DNA of 64,000 bases, taken from Phycisphaerae bacterium (lineage in GTDB: Bacteria > Planctomycetota > Phycisphaerae > Sedimentisphaerales > Anaerobacaceae). The notes beneath the pieces are model-generated. The model did not search any database. It worked only from the letters and a program-made list of their open reading frames with translations, and was not told where the DNA came from. Where the stretch lies: contig JAQTMR010000008.1 in assembly GCA_028714255.1 (NCBI GenBank), forward strand, positions 61,714-125,713, written 5' to 3'. The translations under genes and the position numbers were made by a program. Shown here piece after piece: positions 32,527 through 41,952 of the stretch (position 1 is its first letter; every line of letters begins with the position of its first letter).

Positions 32527-33159
32527 CTACCTTGAACAGAACTCCACAACCAGTTGTTCCTCAACGGGAATTTGAACATCATCCCTGCCGGGCAGTGCAA
32601 CAACAGTGGCTTCGGGCTTTTCGCCATCCACCTGCAACCAGCTTTGTGCGGTAAAGTTTGGGTTACTTTCCAATTGTCCTTTTATCTTCTTTATGCTCTT
32701 TTCAGAATTCTTGACAGTTATCTTGTCGCCGATTTTTACAATATAATCGCTGATATTAACTTTACGGCCTTTTATATAAATACAGCCGTGTGCGATTAAC
32801 TGTCTGGCAGCCTTGTGCGACGGGGAGAAATTCGATTTATACAGCACGTTATCCAAACGTCTCTCCAATAACTGTAACAGTATCTCTCCGGTATTACCTT
32901 TCACCCGCACAGCTTTGTGGAAATACCTCATAAACTGTCGCTCGAAAAGGCCGTAATATCTTTTGACTTTTTGCTTTTCACGCAGCCGAACACCGTATTC
33001 GCTTGCTCTACCTTTGCGCCAGCCGTGCATACCCGGAGCCAAATTGCGTTGTTTCTTTTCGATTGGGCACTTGGCGGTCTCACATCTGACGCCTTTAAGC
33101 ATCAGCTTCATTCCCTCGCGACGACAGTGCTTACAAGATGAACCAAGATAACGTCCCAT
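32527..33159 (-). CDS. rpsD: 30S ribosomal protein S4
   Basis: S4 is a primary 16S rRNA-binding protein that starts assembly of the small-subunit body. The 210-residue protein is the zinc-containing form with C9, C12, C26 and C31 near the N-terminus. The S4 RNA-binding domain (LDNVLYKSNF, ARQLIAHGCIYIKGRKVNI) follows. In many bacteria S4 represses the alpha operon by binding the mRNA; nothing in the leader shows this here. ATG start. Confidence 0.97.
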   Translation of the reverse strand: MGRYLGSSCKHCRREGMKLMLKGVRCETAKCPIEKKQRNLAPGMHGWRKGRASEYGVRLREKQKVKRYYGLFERQFMRYFHKAVRVKGNTGEILLQLLERRLDNVLYKSNFSPSHKAARQLIAHGCIYIKGRKVNISDYIVKIGDKITVKNSEKSIKKIKGQLESNPNFTAQSWLQVDGEKPEATVVALPGRDDVQIPVEEQLVVEFCSR

Positions 33160-33240
33160 CTTTATTTTCTACCTCCAAAAACATTCGCATGGCGCCCAAA
33201 TTTACAAATACAATGAAAACACATTTCGATACTCCCTGTT

Positions 33241-33621
33241 TTATACTCTTCTTCGCTTCGGCGGTCGGCAACCATTATGCGGAAGCGGTGTAACATCTTC
33301 TATCGATGATATTCGCAAACCAGCCTGCTGCAGAGCAGAGATGGCAGATTCACGACCCGACCCAGGCCCTTTGACCTTAATTTCAATCTCGCGCACGCCG
33401 TTACGCATAGCGATACTGGCGCAGCGCTGTGCAGCCTGCTGGGCGGCAAAAGGGGTACTTTTGCGTGAGCCTTTGAAGCCGACACAACCAGCCGAGCCTG
33501 AACAAATTGTGTCACCATCAGGGTCTGTAATCGTAATCAACGTGTTGTTGAATGTCGCTTTTATGTGCACTATAGCCCTGGCGACATTTTTCTTGATTTT
33601 TCGTTTCGTAGTTTTAGCCAT
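33241..33621 (-). CDS. rpsK: 30S ribosomal protein S11
   Basis: S11 lies on the platform of the small subunit near the mRNA exit. The 126 residues are normal in length, with typical internal [20 protein letters not shown] and the C-terminal [16 protein letters not shown]. It is 53 bases after rpsM and 81 bases before rpsD. ATG start. Confidence 0.97.
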   Translation of the reverse strand: MAKTTKRKIKKNVARAIVHIKATFNNTLITITDPDGDTICSGSAGCVGFKGSRKSTPFAAQQAAQRCASIAMRNGVREIEIKVKGPGSGRESAISALQQAGLRISSIEDVTPLPHNGCRPPKRRRV

Positions 33622-33674
33622 TATTAAGAAAAAACCTCAAATAAAAAGCTACATTTTCGAACAGCGGGATTAAA

Positions 33675-34061
33675 CTATCCTCGTTGTTCCTTTACGCCTT
33701 TTTTGCCTGCTACTGTTTTTCTGGGTCCTTTGCGAGTTCGTGCGTTAGTTCGAGTGCGCTGGCCATGAACAGGCAACCCTTTTCTGTGCCGCATGCCTTT
33801 ATAACAGCCTATATCGCGTAACCTGGCGATATTTTGAGATATCTGTCTGCGAAGCTGGCCTCCCGCGGTATAGTTATGGTCAATAATCTGGGTTATTCTG
33901 CTAAGTTCGTCCTCGCTAAGTTTACCGGCTTTGGTGCTTTGTTCAATCTTGGCTTCCTTCAAAATCAGCTCCGAAGTATGCCGGCCTATGCCATAAATAT
34001 AGGTCAATGAAATCCAAATGGATTTGTCATTGGGAATATCAACACCTGTTATACGGGGCAT
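33675..34061 (-). CDS. rpsM: 30S ribosomal protein S13
   Basis: S13 sits in the head of the small subunit and contacts P-site tRNA and the large subunit. The 128 residues begin [19 protein letters not shown], with the helix-two-turn-helix region ([14 protein letters not shown]) and a very basic tail ([22 protein letters not shown] region). It follows rpmJ by 20 bases. ATG start. Confidence 0.97.
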   Translation of the reverse strand: MPRITGVDIPNDKSIWISLTYIYGIGRHTSELILKEAKIEQSTKAGKLSEDELSRITQIIDHNYTAGGQLRRQISQNIARLRDIGCYKGMRHRKGLPVHGQRTRTNARTRKGPRKTVAGKKGVKEQRG

Positions 34062-34081
34062 ATCAGCTCCTTATTATAAAA

Positions 34082-34195
34082 TTAACCCTGACGTTGTTTA
34101 TGTCTTGGGTTGGTACAAATTACCCGCACAACGCCCTTGCGACGAATAACCTTGCAATTCTCACATATACGTTTTACTGAACTTCTAACTTTCAT
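34082..34195 (-). CDS. rpmJ: 50S ribosomal protein L36
   Basis: This 37-residue protein is a small zinc-ribbon component of the large subunit. It begins [20 protein letters not shown], with the metal residues C11, C14 and C27 and the following His (TNPRH). This is the usual C-C-C-H form. It lies between infA and rpsM, its normal place. ATG start. Confidence 0.95.
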   Translation of the reverse strand: MKVRSSVKRICENCKVIRRKGVVRVICTNPRHKQRQG

Positions 34196-34266
34196 TTTTC
34201 ACAATCTACTTTCGTATTCTGTATTGTGTATCTCATTTGAGTACACTTCCCGGTTTCCTGGTTCTT

Positions 34267-34488
34267 TTAATTTCGCAGAACTATTCGACCTCTATTCAAA
34301 TCATACGGCGACATTTCTACTGTAATTGTGTCGCCGGGCAGAATCCGAATAAAATGCATTCGCATTTTACCTGAAACATGCGCCAAAATCCTGTGGCCAT
34401 TTTCCAGCTCCACTGTAAACATTGCATTCGGCAGTGCATCAATCACTGTAGCCTGCAATCTTATAGTGCCCTTTCCTGCCATAGGCAT
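34267..34488 (-). CDS. infA: Translation initiation factor IF-1
   Basis: IF-1 binds the A site of the 30S subunit during initiation. The 73-residue OB-fold protein has the family core [19 protein letters not shown] and then [17 protein letters not shown]. The first ten residues ([10 protein letters not shown]) differ from the usual MAKED/E start. A second ATG at 34482 is equally possible by ribosome-binding site spacing. It lies between map and rpmJ. Confidence 0.95.
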   Translation of the reverse strand: MPMAGKGTIRLQATVIDALPNAMFTVELENGHRILAHVSGKMRMHFIRILPGDTITVEMSPYDLNRGRIVLRN

Positions 34489-34513
34489 CTCGCTTTAAGT
34501 TTTTCTGCTTTCG

Positions 34514-35293
34514 TTACTTTACAGTCAGCACTTCACAACCGTTTTTCACTATTGCGATTGTATGCTCAAAATGAGCCGAGCATTTTTTATCCTTAGTTAC
34601 CACGACCCATCCGTCTTTCAGTGTTTGCACATCACTGGTGCCGGCGTTAACCATCGGCTCTACTGCCAAAATCATTCCTTCAGCCAGAACAATATCACAG
34701 TTGAGCAACTCATCACTGACAAAGTTGGGTACTCTCGGTTCTTCGTGCATATTTTTACCAATGCCGTGCCCAACAAAGTCCTTTACTACCGAAAAACCAG
34801 CCGATTCGGCATAATTCTGCATTTCAGCGGCTATCCGGCTCCATTTAATACCGGGTTTCGCACGAGCTATTGCGATATCAAGAAGATGCTTGGTTACGTC
34901 CATAAGTCTGCGTTTATCCTTGGAAATCTCACCAACAGCAACCGTAACAGCGGCATCTCCGCAGTAACCATCAAGCCTGACACCAAAGTCAATACTGAGG
35001 ATGTCACCATTCTTAAGTGTAACGGCCTCAGAAGGAATTCCGTGTACGACCTGCTCATTTATCGAAGCACAGATGCAGGCTGGAAACGGAATCCGAGCAT
35101 AAGGACTGCGTACACCCTTAAACAAAGGCTCTGCCCCGGCCTGGACAGTCATTTGCAAAGCTATGTTGTCCAGCCGGCCGGTAGTTATTCCCGGTTTTGC
35201 GACCTCTTGTAATTTTAAAAGAACATCGGCTACAACCTCGCCTGCTTTACGCATCAATTCAATTTCTCTTCGGCTGCGAAGCGTTATAGCCAT
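34514..35293 (-). CDS. map: Methionine aminopeptidase, type I
   Basis: This enzyme removes the N-terminal Met from new proteins with two metal ions. The 259 residues keep the metal ligands: Asp in SIDFGVRLDGYCGDAAVT, the His in VGHGIGKNMHEEP, and Glu in VEPMVN and FEHTIAI. It is 25 bases before infA and follows adk by 21 bases, the standard spc operon order. ATG start. Confidence 0.96.
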   Translation of the reverse strand: MAITLRSRREIELMRKAGEVVADVLLKLQEVAKPGITTGRLDNIALQMTVQAGAEPLFKGVRSPYARIPFPACICASINEQVVHGIPSEAVTLKNGDILSIDFGVRLDGYCGDAAVTVAVGEISKDKRRLMDVTKHLLDIAIARAKPGIKWSRIAAEMQNYAESAGFSVVKDFVGHGIGKNMHEEPRVPNFVSDELLNCDIVLAEGMILAVEPMVNAGTSDVQTLKDGWVVVTKDKKCSAHFEHTIAIVKNGCEVLTVK

Positions 35294-35314
35294 TTTATAT
35301 AAGCCTGCGGCTTA

Positions 35315-35977
35315 TTAATTCCCTCGCCCTTCGGCGAGAGCACTCAAATTCTTGAACAATAAAGCGCTTACCTCATCAATGTCTTTGTCAGCATCAATGT
35401 CGTACACAGTATTGTTTTTCTTATAGTAATCCACTACCGGCTCCGTCTGTTGATGGTATGCTTTAAGCCGATTCGTAACCACCTCAAGACTATCGTCCGG
35501 TCTTTGAGTAAGCTTGGTGCCGTCTTTATCACATATCCCTTCGACCTTAGGTCTTAGGTTTTCAACGTGATAAACCGCGCCGCACTTAGGGCAACTTCTT
35601 CTGCCGGTTATTCGCTGGGCCACCATCTGGTCATCTACCTTCAAATTCAAAATAGCATCTATTTTTTTATCGTTACAAGCCAGCGACTTATCAAGTTTTT
35701 CGGCCTGATTAACGGTCCTGGGAAAACCATCCAGTACGAAACCGGCCTGCGGCGCTTTTTTAATCACACCAGCCATCATTTCAACTATCACTTCATCAGG
35801 AACCAATGCTCCTGAGTCCATATACTTTTGGGCTTTTTGCCCCAGAGTACTTCCTGCCGCTCTTTCCTGCCGCAAGATGTCCCCGCTGGACAAATGGAGC
35901 AGGCCGTATTTTTCAACAATACGTTTGCACTGTGTTCCTTTGCCGGCTCCAGGCGCGCCCAACAAAACTATCCTCAC
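35315..35977 (-). CDS. adk: Adenylate kinase
   Basis: Adenylate kinase interconverts ATP, AMP and ADP. The 220 residues have the P-loop GAPGAGKGTQ, the AMP-binding DGFPRTVNQA, and a long LID with a zinc site (C-P-K-C and later C-D-K-D, three Cys and one Asp). The GTG start overlaps the secY stop (GTGA), with GGAG seven bases before it, so the two are translated together. Confidence 0.96.
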   Translation of the reverse strand: MRIVLLGAPGAGKGTQCKRIVEKYGLLHLSSGDILRQERAAGSTLGQKAQKYMDSGALVPDEVIVEMMAGVIKKAPQAGFVLDGFPRTVNQAEKLDKSLACNDKKIDAILNLKVDDQMVAQRITGRRSCPKCGAVYHVENLRPKVEGICDKDGTKLTQRPDDSLEVVTNRLKAYHQQTEPVVDYYKKNNTVYDIDADKDIDEVSALLFKNLSALAEGRGN

Positions 35978-37332
35978 GCATAGGCTCCTTTAATTCTGCC
36001 GGTTTCACTGAAACCGTCGTAGCTACGCATCAGGAGGTTGGCCTCGATTTTCTGGACCAGGTCCAGCGAGACACTAATAACAATCAATAAGCCTGTGCCG
36101 CCCAGGAAAGTTGCTATTCGCCAGTCAACTCCCAATAATATAGTAACCACTGACGGCACAACGGCAATTATAGCCAAGAATGCGGCTCCAAAATAAGTGA
36201 TTCTGACCATTACCTTTTCCAAATAGTCAGCGGTTCTTCGGCCCGGTCGAAGTCCCGGAATGAAGCTGCCCGAATCACGCAGATTTTTGGCCATTTCCTT
36301 GGGCTGAAATTGTATTGTGGTCCAAAAATAAGCGAATAAGAATATAAATAACATATATAAGACATTGTAAGTATAAGCACCAGGTCCCAAAGCGTTCTGC
36401 AAATTTACAAGAATGACTGAACTTGGGAACCTGTTTGCCAATTGGCCAATAATCACCGGAGGGAACATCATAAAACTTGATGCGAAAATTATCGGCATTA
36501 CTCCGCCGTGATTTACTCTTAGTGGCAGATAATGTCTTTGGCCGCCATACATTCTGCGACCACGCATTTGCTTTGCCTGCTGAATAGGTATTCGGCGCTG
36601 CCCCTGAGTTATTAGTATGGCCCCTGCGACAACGAACACAAACGCGGCAATAAGGAACAATATTTTTGCCGGCCCTATACTTCCAGGAGGCGCACCGACT
36701 CTGAAGTCAACATTTTGCAAAAGCATTTGGACTGCCCAAGGCATTCTGGCGATAATACCGGCCATAATTATCAAGCTGATGCCGTTGCCTATGCCGTATT
36801 CGTCTATCTGCTCGCCGAGCCACATCAGAAAAATGGTACCCGCTGTCATAGCAACAACCCCCATTATCATCGCCTGAACTTGCATACCAGGATAGATATA
36901 GGCCCCCATTCCGAACATTCTCATATACATCATTGCCTGGAAAATACATATCGGGACAGTCAGATAGCGCGTGTACTCCTGAATCTTCTTATGGCCGGTT
37001 TGCCCCTCCTGTCGCAGCTTTTTCAGGGCTGGAACAACCTCGGCCAGCAGCATAAGGAAAATCGACGCCATAATATATGGCATAATTCCCAAACCGAACA
37101 AACTGCTGTGGCTCAATGTTCCGCCGGTGAACATCTGAAGATATTCGGCGGCTCGGCCCAGAGGACTGTTTGTATCTCTTGAGCCGGCGGCGGCTTCCAT
37201 CTTTGACTGGTCAAAACACGGTGTAGGAATATGGAAACCAATCCTGTATATAATCAGCAGCGCCATAGTAAAAAGAATCTTGTTGCGCAAGTCCGGGATC
37301 TTGAATATGTTAAATACTGTTCCAAACATCAT
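35974..37332 (-). CDS. secY: Preprotein translocase channel subunit SecY
   Basis: SecY forms the membrane channel of the Sec pathway, with SecE (also in this window, 61656) and SecG. The 452 residues hold ten membrane helices and the family segments YRIGFHIPTPCFDQ, RYLTVPICIFQAMMYM and LRVNHGGVMPIIFA. The plug-and-pore layout appears complete. It follows rplO by 44 bases and overlaps adk by four bases. ATG start (a second ATG follows directly). Confidence 0.97.
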   Translation of the reverse strand: MMFGTVFNIFKIPDLRNKILFTMALLIIYRIGFHIPTPCFDQSKMEAAAGSRDTNSPLGRAAEYLQMFTGGTLSHSSLFGLGIMPYIMASIFLMLLAEVVPALKKLRQEGQTGHKKIQEYTRYLTVPICIFQAMMYMRMFGMGAYIYPGMQVQAMIMGVVAMTAGTIFLMWLGEQIDEYGIGNGISLIIMAGIIARMPWAVQMLLQNVDFRVGAPPGSIGPAKILFLIAAFVFVVAGAILITQGQRRIPIQQAKQMRGRRMYGGQRHYLPLRVNHGGVMPIIFASSFMMFPPVIIGQLANRFPSSVILVNLQNALGPGAYTYNVLYMLFIFLFAYFWTTIQFQPKEMAKNLRDSGSFIPGLRPGRRTADYLEKVMVRITYFGAAFLAIIAVVPSVVTILLGVDWRIATFLGGTGLLIVISVSLDLVQKIEANLLMRSYDGFSETGRIKGAYA

Positions 37333-37376
37333 GATATTTGTCGCTAATCTCTCATTTTTATAAAAATTAGAATCGG

Positions 37377-37823
37377 TTACTCTATTACTTTTGCAGTGCC
37401 GCCTGAAGCTACAATTTTTTGCTCCGCAGCTTTGCTGAATTTATGAGCTGTTACCTGCAGCTTCTTTGTAAGCTCACCGTCACCGAGAATCTTGACTTTA
37501 TTTTTGAGGCTGTTAATCAACCCGGCATTGGATAACTGTTCTACACCAATGGTATCGCCGTCGTCAAATCTCTCCAGCTGTGATACGTTGACAATTTTAT
37601 AACGCGTTTCAAAATTAAAATTGCTAAAACCGCGTTTGGGCAATCGCCTGAACAGCGGCATCTGACCGCCTTCAAAAAGCGATACAGTTTTAAAGCCCGC
37701 CCTGCTTCCGCTGCCTTTATGGCCTCGCCCGCTGGTTTTGCCGTGGCCTGAGCCAACGCCCCTGCCAATACGCTTGCGAGCTTTATGTCCACCTGTGATG
37801 GAAGTTATTTCAAAATTTAACAT
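37377..37823 (-). CDS. rplO: 50S ribosomal protein L15
   Basis: L15 is a late-assembling 23S rRNA-binding protein. The 148 residues contain the glycine- and basic-rich N-terminal part (RIGRGVGSGHGKTSGRGHKG) and the middle motif LFEGGQMPLFRRLPKRGFSN. It starts only 8 bases after rpsE; rpmD (L30), which stands between them in many bacteria, is missing. ATG start. Confidence 0.97.
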   Translation of the reverse strand: MLNFEITSITGGHKARKRIGRGVGSGHGKTSGRGHKGSGSRAGFKTVSLFEGGQMPLFRRLPKRGFSNFNFETRYKIVNVSQLERFDDGDTIGVEQLSNAGLINSLKNKVKILGDGELTKKLQVTAHKFSKAAEQKIVASGGTAKVIE

Positions 37824-37831
37824 TTAAGTCA

Positions 37832-38416
37832 TCACCACCTTTTAACAGCTTCGACTTTCACGCCACGAAGAGATTCAATCACTTCTTTGCTTCGCAGCTT
37901 CAACAATGCACTTAACGTAGCTTTGACAACATTCTTGGCGGAGGTGCTTCTGTAAACTTTTGTAAGTACATCCTGCACGCCGGACAATTCAAGTACAGCT
38001 CGAGCGCTTGAGCCGGCGATAACTCCTGTGCCGGGGCTGGCTGGAACCAGTACTACCTTTGTTGCGCCGTATTTGCCTTGGACCTGATACGGAATCGTCC
38101 GGTCAGACAGGGTTATTTTGTGCAAAGATTTTTTGGCGTCTTTTACACCTTTCTCAACGGCCAGTGGAACTTCGTTGGCCTTGCCATAACCGATTCCCAC
38201 TGTACCGGCACGGTCACCAACTACAACCATCGCTGCAAAGCTGAACCGTCGGCCACCTTTGACTACTTTGGCACAACGGAATATTTTTACGACCGAATCT
38301 TCCAGAGGTTGTTCTTCCTGAGTGGACAGTCTGACCTCGCTGGAAGGCCGCGCCGAAGGTGCGACACTTTTTTCAGATGTCTCATTACTAACAGGATTAG
38401 CCGATTCTTCTGCCAA
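37832..38416 (-). CDS. rpsE: 30S ribosomal protein S5
   Basis: S5 lies near the decoding centre and helps keep reading accurate. It carries the S5 double-stranded RNA-binding domain (FRCAKVVKGGRRFSFAAMVV) and the ribosomal fold (IPYQVQGKYGATKVVL). From the TTG at 38416 the protein has 194 residues. That start follows GGAG by 8 bases and lies 19 bases after the rplR stop. Upstream ATG codons at 38467, 38491 and others would overlap rplR and lack such a site. The region between start and core (about 45 residues, Ser/Glu-rich) is an extension beyond the usual N-terminus. Confidence 0.92.
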   Translation of the reverse strand: MAEESANPVSNETSEKSVAPSARPSSEVRLSTQEEQPLEDSVVKIFRCAKVVKGGRRFSFAAMVVVGDRAGTVGIGYGKANEVPLAVEKGVKDAKKSLHKITLSDRTIPYQVQGKYGATKVVLVPASPGTGVIAGSSARAVLELSGVQDVLTKVYRSTSAKNVVKATLSALLKLRSKEVIESLRGVKVEAVKRW

Positions 38417-38435
38417 TTTTTTTTCTCCAAACTTT

Positions 38436-38801
38436 CTAAAAAACCAATCCAGTTTTTCTTGCCGCATCAGCAAGAGCCTTGACTCTGCCATGAAATTTAT
38501 AGCGGTTTTTATCAAAGCTGACGCATTTAATGCCAACACTCATCGCCTGCTTTGCGAGTGTTTCACCTACGATTTGAGCGGCTTTTTTGTTGCTGCCGCG
38601 AGGCGACTGGTCTCGCAGAGCTTTTACGCGTGTGCTTGCGGAAACAAGCGTAGCACCCGCAACATCATCCATAATCTGTGCGTAGATATGTTTGTTCGAG
38701 CGAAATACCGATAGCCTGGGTCTCTCTGGTGTCCCAAGGACCTTTTTTCGCACATTATATTTACGTCTGAGTGCCGCTTTTTTTGTCCTGTCAATCTTCA
38801 T
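38436..38801 (-). CDS. rplR: 50S ribosomal protein L18
   Basis: L18 binds 5S rRNA. From ATG 38801 the protein has 121 residues and starts [20 protein letters not shown], the normal family start. An in-frame upstream start would overlap rplF. Conserved segments are [19 protein letters not shown] and the C-terminal [18 protein letters not shown]. It is 16 bases after rplF and 19 bases before the rpsE start. Confidence 0.95.
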   Translation of the reverse strand: MKIDRTKKAALRRKYNVRKKVLGTPERPRLSVFRSNKHIYAQIMDDVAGATLVSASTRVKALRDQSPRGSNKKAAQIVGETLAKQAMSVGIKCVSFDKNRYKFHGRVKALADAARKTGLVF

Positions 38802-38817
38802 AAAAACTAAAACCTGA

Positions 38818-39399
38818 CTACATTGTTCCTGAAGCAAATGCTTTGCCGACTTTACGTTTTATGTGTTCGTCGGCATAACGAATACCTTTACCTTTATAAG
38901 GTTCCGGCGGCCTTATTTTTCTTACGTTTGCAGCAAAATGTCCAAGGAGACATTTATCTATTCCCGTGATCGTAAATTTGGCGGGAACATCATCGCCTTT
39001 GGTTGCGGCGGTTTCAATGTTCACCTTTATACCCTTTGGAATTGGCCTTGCTACCGGGTTACATAAGCCAACCTGAAAAATCAGTTTGCCTTCTTGTTCT
39101 TTGAGGTTATAACCGGTGCCATATATCTGCATCTTCGTTTCATAACCTTTGCTGACGCCGGTTATCATATTGGCAATCAAGGCACGTGTTGTGCCGTACA
39201 TTTGTCTATTCAGACGAACTTCAGGAAGTTCGTTTTCAATCGATACCTTTCCCGCGGAACCGTCAATTGTTATCTTTATATTTGGATAACAGTCCAACTG
39301 TAAGCTGCCGAGTGGTCCCGAAACTGTGATACGGAGACCGCTTTGCTCAACTTTTACCCCTTTGGGGATAACAACTGGTTTTTTTCCAACACGACTCAT
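38818..39399 (-). CDS. rplF: 50S ribosomal protein L6
   Basis: L6 lies near the factor-binding centre of the large subunit. From ATG 39399 it has 193 residues and starts [18 protein letters not shown]. The ATG shares one base with the rpsH stop (TAATG), giving coupled translation, and GGTGAG precedes it. The C-terminal [20 protein letters not shown] is typical, ending in the family Gly-Lys-rich part with a short tail. Confidence 0.95.
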   Translation of the reverse strand: MSRVGKKPVVIPKGVKVEQSGLRITVSGPLGSLQLDCYPNIKITIDGSAGKVSIENELPEVRLNRQMYGTTRALIANMITGVSKGYETKMQIYGTGYNLKEQEGKLIFQVGLCNPVARPIPKGIKVNIETAATKGDDVPAKFTITGIDKCLLGHFAANVRKIRPPEPYKGKGIRYADEHIKRKVGKAFASGTM

Positions 39400-39797
39400 T
39401 AACTCACCATACACAATATCTCGCCGCCGACGTTTTCACTGCGGCAGCTTTTATCACTCATTATGCCTTTATTTGTCGAAACAATCGTTATGCCCATACC
39501 GCTCAAAACGTGTGGCAGTTTGTCAACAGTCATGTAGATTCTTCTGCCGGGCTTACTTACTCTTGCTATCTCACTGATAATAGGCTGGCCATCGGGGTCA
39601 TATTTCAGGACAACCTTTATTATTCCCTGTTTGGTATCATCAATGCGGCAAAAATCTTCGATATAGCCTTCCTGCTTGAGCACAGCAGCTATGCCCTCGC
39701 AAATATTCGATGCTTTGATATCGACATCGGGCTTGTTCACCCGTATCGCATTTCGAATTCTTGTTAACATATCAGCTATTGGGTCGCTGGCGCTCAT
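39399..39797 (-). CDS. rpsH: 30S ribosomal protein S8
   Basis: S8 is a primary 16S rRNA-binding protein of the body and, in some bacteria, the repressor of the spc operon. From ATG 39797 the protein has 132 residues and starts MSASDPIADMLTRIRNAIRV, the family start. A TTG directly after rpsN is in frame but adds an unusual eight residues. The C-terminal motif is STNKGIMSDKSCRSENVGGE. Confidence 0.95.
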   Translation of the reverse strand: MSASDPIADMLTRIRNAIRVNKPDVDIKASNICEGIAAVLKQEGYIEDFCRIDDTKQGIIKVVLKYDPDGQPIISEIARVSKPGRRIYMTVDKLPHVLSGMGITIVSTNKGIMSDKSCRSENVGGEILCMVS

Positions 39798-39821
39798 AAT
39801 CAGGTTCCAATCAATCTCCAA

Positions 39822-40007
39822 TTACCAACTGGCTTTTCTTACTCCGGGTATTTTGCCTTCGTTGGCTAATGTTCTGAAACAAATACGGCAAATTTTAAAT
39901 TTGCGATAAACAGCTTTGCTTCTTCCGCAAAGCTGACAACGCGTATATTGCCTGACGCGAAACTTCTGTTTCTTTTTTGCTTTATTTTCCAGTGCTTTAG
40001 TTGACAC
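39822..40007 (-). CDS. rpsN: 30S ribosomal protein S14, zinc type
   Basis: S14 helps build the head of the small subunit. The short zinc form has 61 residues, with C24-x2-C27 and C40-x2-C43 (CQLCG, CRICF). The GTG start is supported by GGAG seven bases before it; the only nearby upstream ATG is followed at once by a stop. It lies between rplE and rpsH. Confidence 0.95.
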   Translation of the reverse strand: MSTKALENKAKKKQKFRVRQYTRCQLCGRSKAVYRKFKICRICFRTLANEGKIPGVRKASW

Positions 40008-40042
40008 TTACATACTCCAAACCATTAGACAATCACTGAGTA

Positions 40043-40603
40043 CTACTGCTCCTTGGCGTCTCCGACTCCTTTGAAGGGCATACCGAAAAGCGATAGCATT
40101 TTCTTTGCTTCTTCATCAGTGTTGGCCGTAGTTATAAAGGTTATATTCATACCCTGCTGAAACTCAACCTTGGCAGGGTTAATTTCAGGGAAAATACTTT
40201 GCTCAGCTACTCCCATCGAGTAATTACCTCTGCCGTCGAAACTCTTGGGGTTAAGACCCCGAAAATCTCTTACCCGTGGGATTGCAAGACTAATCAGTCT
40301 ATCCATAAATTCATACATTCGCTTGTGGCGGACAGTTACTTTCAAACCGATTTCATTACCTTCACGAAGCTTGAAATTCGAAACGCTTTTTTTGGCTTTG
40401 CACACAATCGGCATCTGGCCGGTAATCATCGTCAGGTCCTTTTTAGCAAGCTCCAGGAATTTCTTGTCCTGTGTGGCTTTGCCTACTCCCATGGAGATAA
40501 CAATTTTTTCCATACGCGGCACAGCCATAGGAGTTTTGTAGTTAAACTCCTTGGTCAATTCCGGAACTATCTTGGATTTATATAAATCCTTCAAACGTGC
40601 CAT
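40043..40603 (-). CDS. rplE: 50S ribosomal protein L5
   Basis: L5 binds 5S rRNA and contacts P-site tRNA and S13. The 186 residues are standard in length, with [20 protein letters not shown] and [18 protein letters not shown]. It follows rplX by 12 bases. ATG start. Confidence 0.97.
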   Translation of the reverse strand: MARLKDLYKSKIVPELTKEFNYKTPMAVPRMEKIVISMGVGKATQDKKFLELAKKDLTMITGQMPIVCKAKKSVSNFKLREGNEIGLKVTVRHKRMYEFMDRLISLAIPRVRDFRGLNPKSFDGRGNYSMGVAEQSIFPEINPAKVEFQQGMNITFITTANTDEEAKKMLSLFGMPFKGVGDAKEQ

Positions 40604-40615
40604 ATTATTCTCACT

Positions 40616-40954
40616 TTAGGCCTTACGAGCCTTTTTAACAATACCTATTTCACTGCCGTCGATTGCGATGCGTTTTTTACTTCCATCACTGCTTGTTTGA
40701 TAACGGACCCTGCTGCCCTTCGAGCTTTTGGGATTCACCGGCAGAACATTACTTATATGAATCGGCTGCTCAACATCAATACGACCTCCCTGCGGGTTTC
40801 TGCGCGAAGGCCGAACGTGTTTTTTTGCTATATTGTGTCCCTGAACCACTAACTTATTTTTTCCCGGTATGACACGCAGCACTTTGCCGGTAGCGCCTTT
40901 GTGGTCACCTGTTATAATCTCAACCGTATCACCTTTTTTTATGTGTAGAGCCAT
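40616..40954 (-). CDS. rplX: 50S ribosomal protein L24
   Basis: L24 starts assembly of the large subunit near the tunnel exit. The 112-residue protein has the KOW motif at the start (KKGDTVEIITGDHKGATGKV) and a basic middle (VRPSRRNPQGGRIDVE). It is 19 bases after rplN. ATG start. Confidence 0.96.
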   Translation of the reverse strand: MALHIKKGDTVEIITGDHKGATGKVLRVIPGKNKLVVQGHNIAKKHVRPSRRNPQGGRIDVEQPIHISNVLPVNPKSSKGSRVRYQTSSDGSKKRIAIDGSEIGIVKKARKA

Positions 40955-40973
40955 TTTTTTAATTTCGTATTAT

Positions 40974-41360
40974 TTAAACAACCTCGCTTGCAAGCGAAAT
41001 AATTTTCATATAGTTTTTTTCACGAAGTTCACGGGCAACAGCGCCGAAAATTCTTGTCCCTATGGGATTGCCTTCGGCGTCAATCATAACAGCAGCATTG
41101 TGGTCGAATTTTACATAGCTGCCGTCGGGACGCTTCAGAGGACTTGCGGTTCGTATAATGACACATTTATGCACTTTCTTATCATCCAACTGACAGGTCG
41201 GGAGCGACTTTTTGATGGCGACGCAGACAATATCGCCAACCCTGGCTATGGTGCGCCTGAATTTTCCCCTTGACCCGCCTTTGCCGAGAACCCTGATGCA
41301 CAGTGCCATCTTGACACCGGAGTTGTCGGCTATATCTAACATTGTTTCCTGTTGAATCAC
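40974..41360 (-). CDS. rplN: 50S ribosomal protein L14
   Basis: L14 is part of the subunit-interface bridge with 16S rRNA. The 128 residues start MIQQETMLDIADNSGVKMAL, which matches the family, so the GTG at 41360 (with GGGAAG before it) is kept. It has a short insert in the LDDKKVHKCVIIRTASPLKR region, as in some lineages. Confidence 0.96.
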   Translation of the reverse strand: MIQQETMLDIADNSGVKMALCIRVLGKGGSRGKFRRTIARVGDIVCVAIKKSLPTCQLDDKKVHKCVIIRTASPLKRPDGSYVKFDHNAAVMIDAEGNPIGTRIFGAVARELREKNYMKIISLASEVV

Positions 41361-41396
41361 GTTTACTTCCCGTTTCTCGTATTTACCTGACTATTA

Positions 41397-41657
41397 TTAC
41401 ACTTGAACCGCTTTTTTCAGAACCTTTACAAGACGCCAGCTTTTGGTCTTACTGTAAGGTCTGGACTCGACAACCTCAACGAGATCGCCCACGCCGGCTT
41501 GATTAAGTTCATCATGCACCGAAAGCTTCGTCCTGCGTTTGATATATTTACCGTACAGAGGATGCCTGACCTTGAAGTCAATGGCAATCTTGATGCTTTT
41601 ACTGCCGCTGTTGCTTACTACCACGCCGGTTACAGTTTTTATTTTTTTATCCTGCAT
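41397..41657 (-). CDS. rpsQ: 30S ribosomal protein S17
   Basis: S17 is an OB-fold 16S rRNA-binding protein. From ATG 41657 it has 86 residues and starts [18 protein letters not shown]. The open frame goes on upstream into the 56-base gap behind rpmC, but that part (Phe/Arg-rich) is unlike S17. GGA lies 8-9 bases before the chosen start. Confidence 0.94.
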   Translation of the reverse strand: MQDKKIKTVTGVVVSNSGSKSIKIAIDFKVRHPLYGKYIKRRTKLSVHDELNQAGVGDLVEVVESRPYSKTKSWRLVKVLKKAVQV

Positions 41658-41713
41658 CTTTGTTTTCCAATCCCCTCCTGCTTTCCTGCGAAAGCAAAAA
41701 GAGGGGCGAACCA

Positions 41714-41899
41714 TCACCTTTTTTCATGCATTATCGTTTTAATCCTGGCAATATCACGTCTGACATTAATTAAAGCTTTGGAGTTCTCCAGCTTCTCTGT
41801 TACTGCCTGAGAGCGCAAATCAAACAGATGCTTCTGCAACTCATCAAGCTTGTCTCCAAGCTCATCATGACTCATTTCGCGATACTGCTGGGCTTTCAT
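41714..41899 (-). CDS. rpmC: 50S ribosomal protein L29
   Basis: L29 lies at the tunnel exit near L23 and helps form the docking site for SRP and trigger factor. It has 61 residues and an all-helical pattern typical of the family ([38 protein letters not shown]). It follows rplP by 53 bases. ATG start. Confidence 0.95.
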   Translation of the reverse strand: MKAQQYREMSHDELGDKLDELQKHLFDLRSQAVTEKLENSKALINVRRDIARIKTIMHEKR

Positions 41900-41952
41900 C
41901 TGATACTTCCCTTTTACGAACGTCTTATTTTGCCGCTCACGGCTTTACTATC

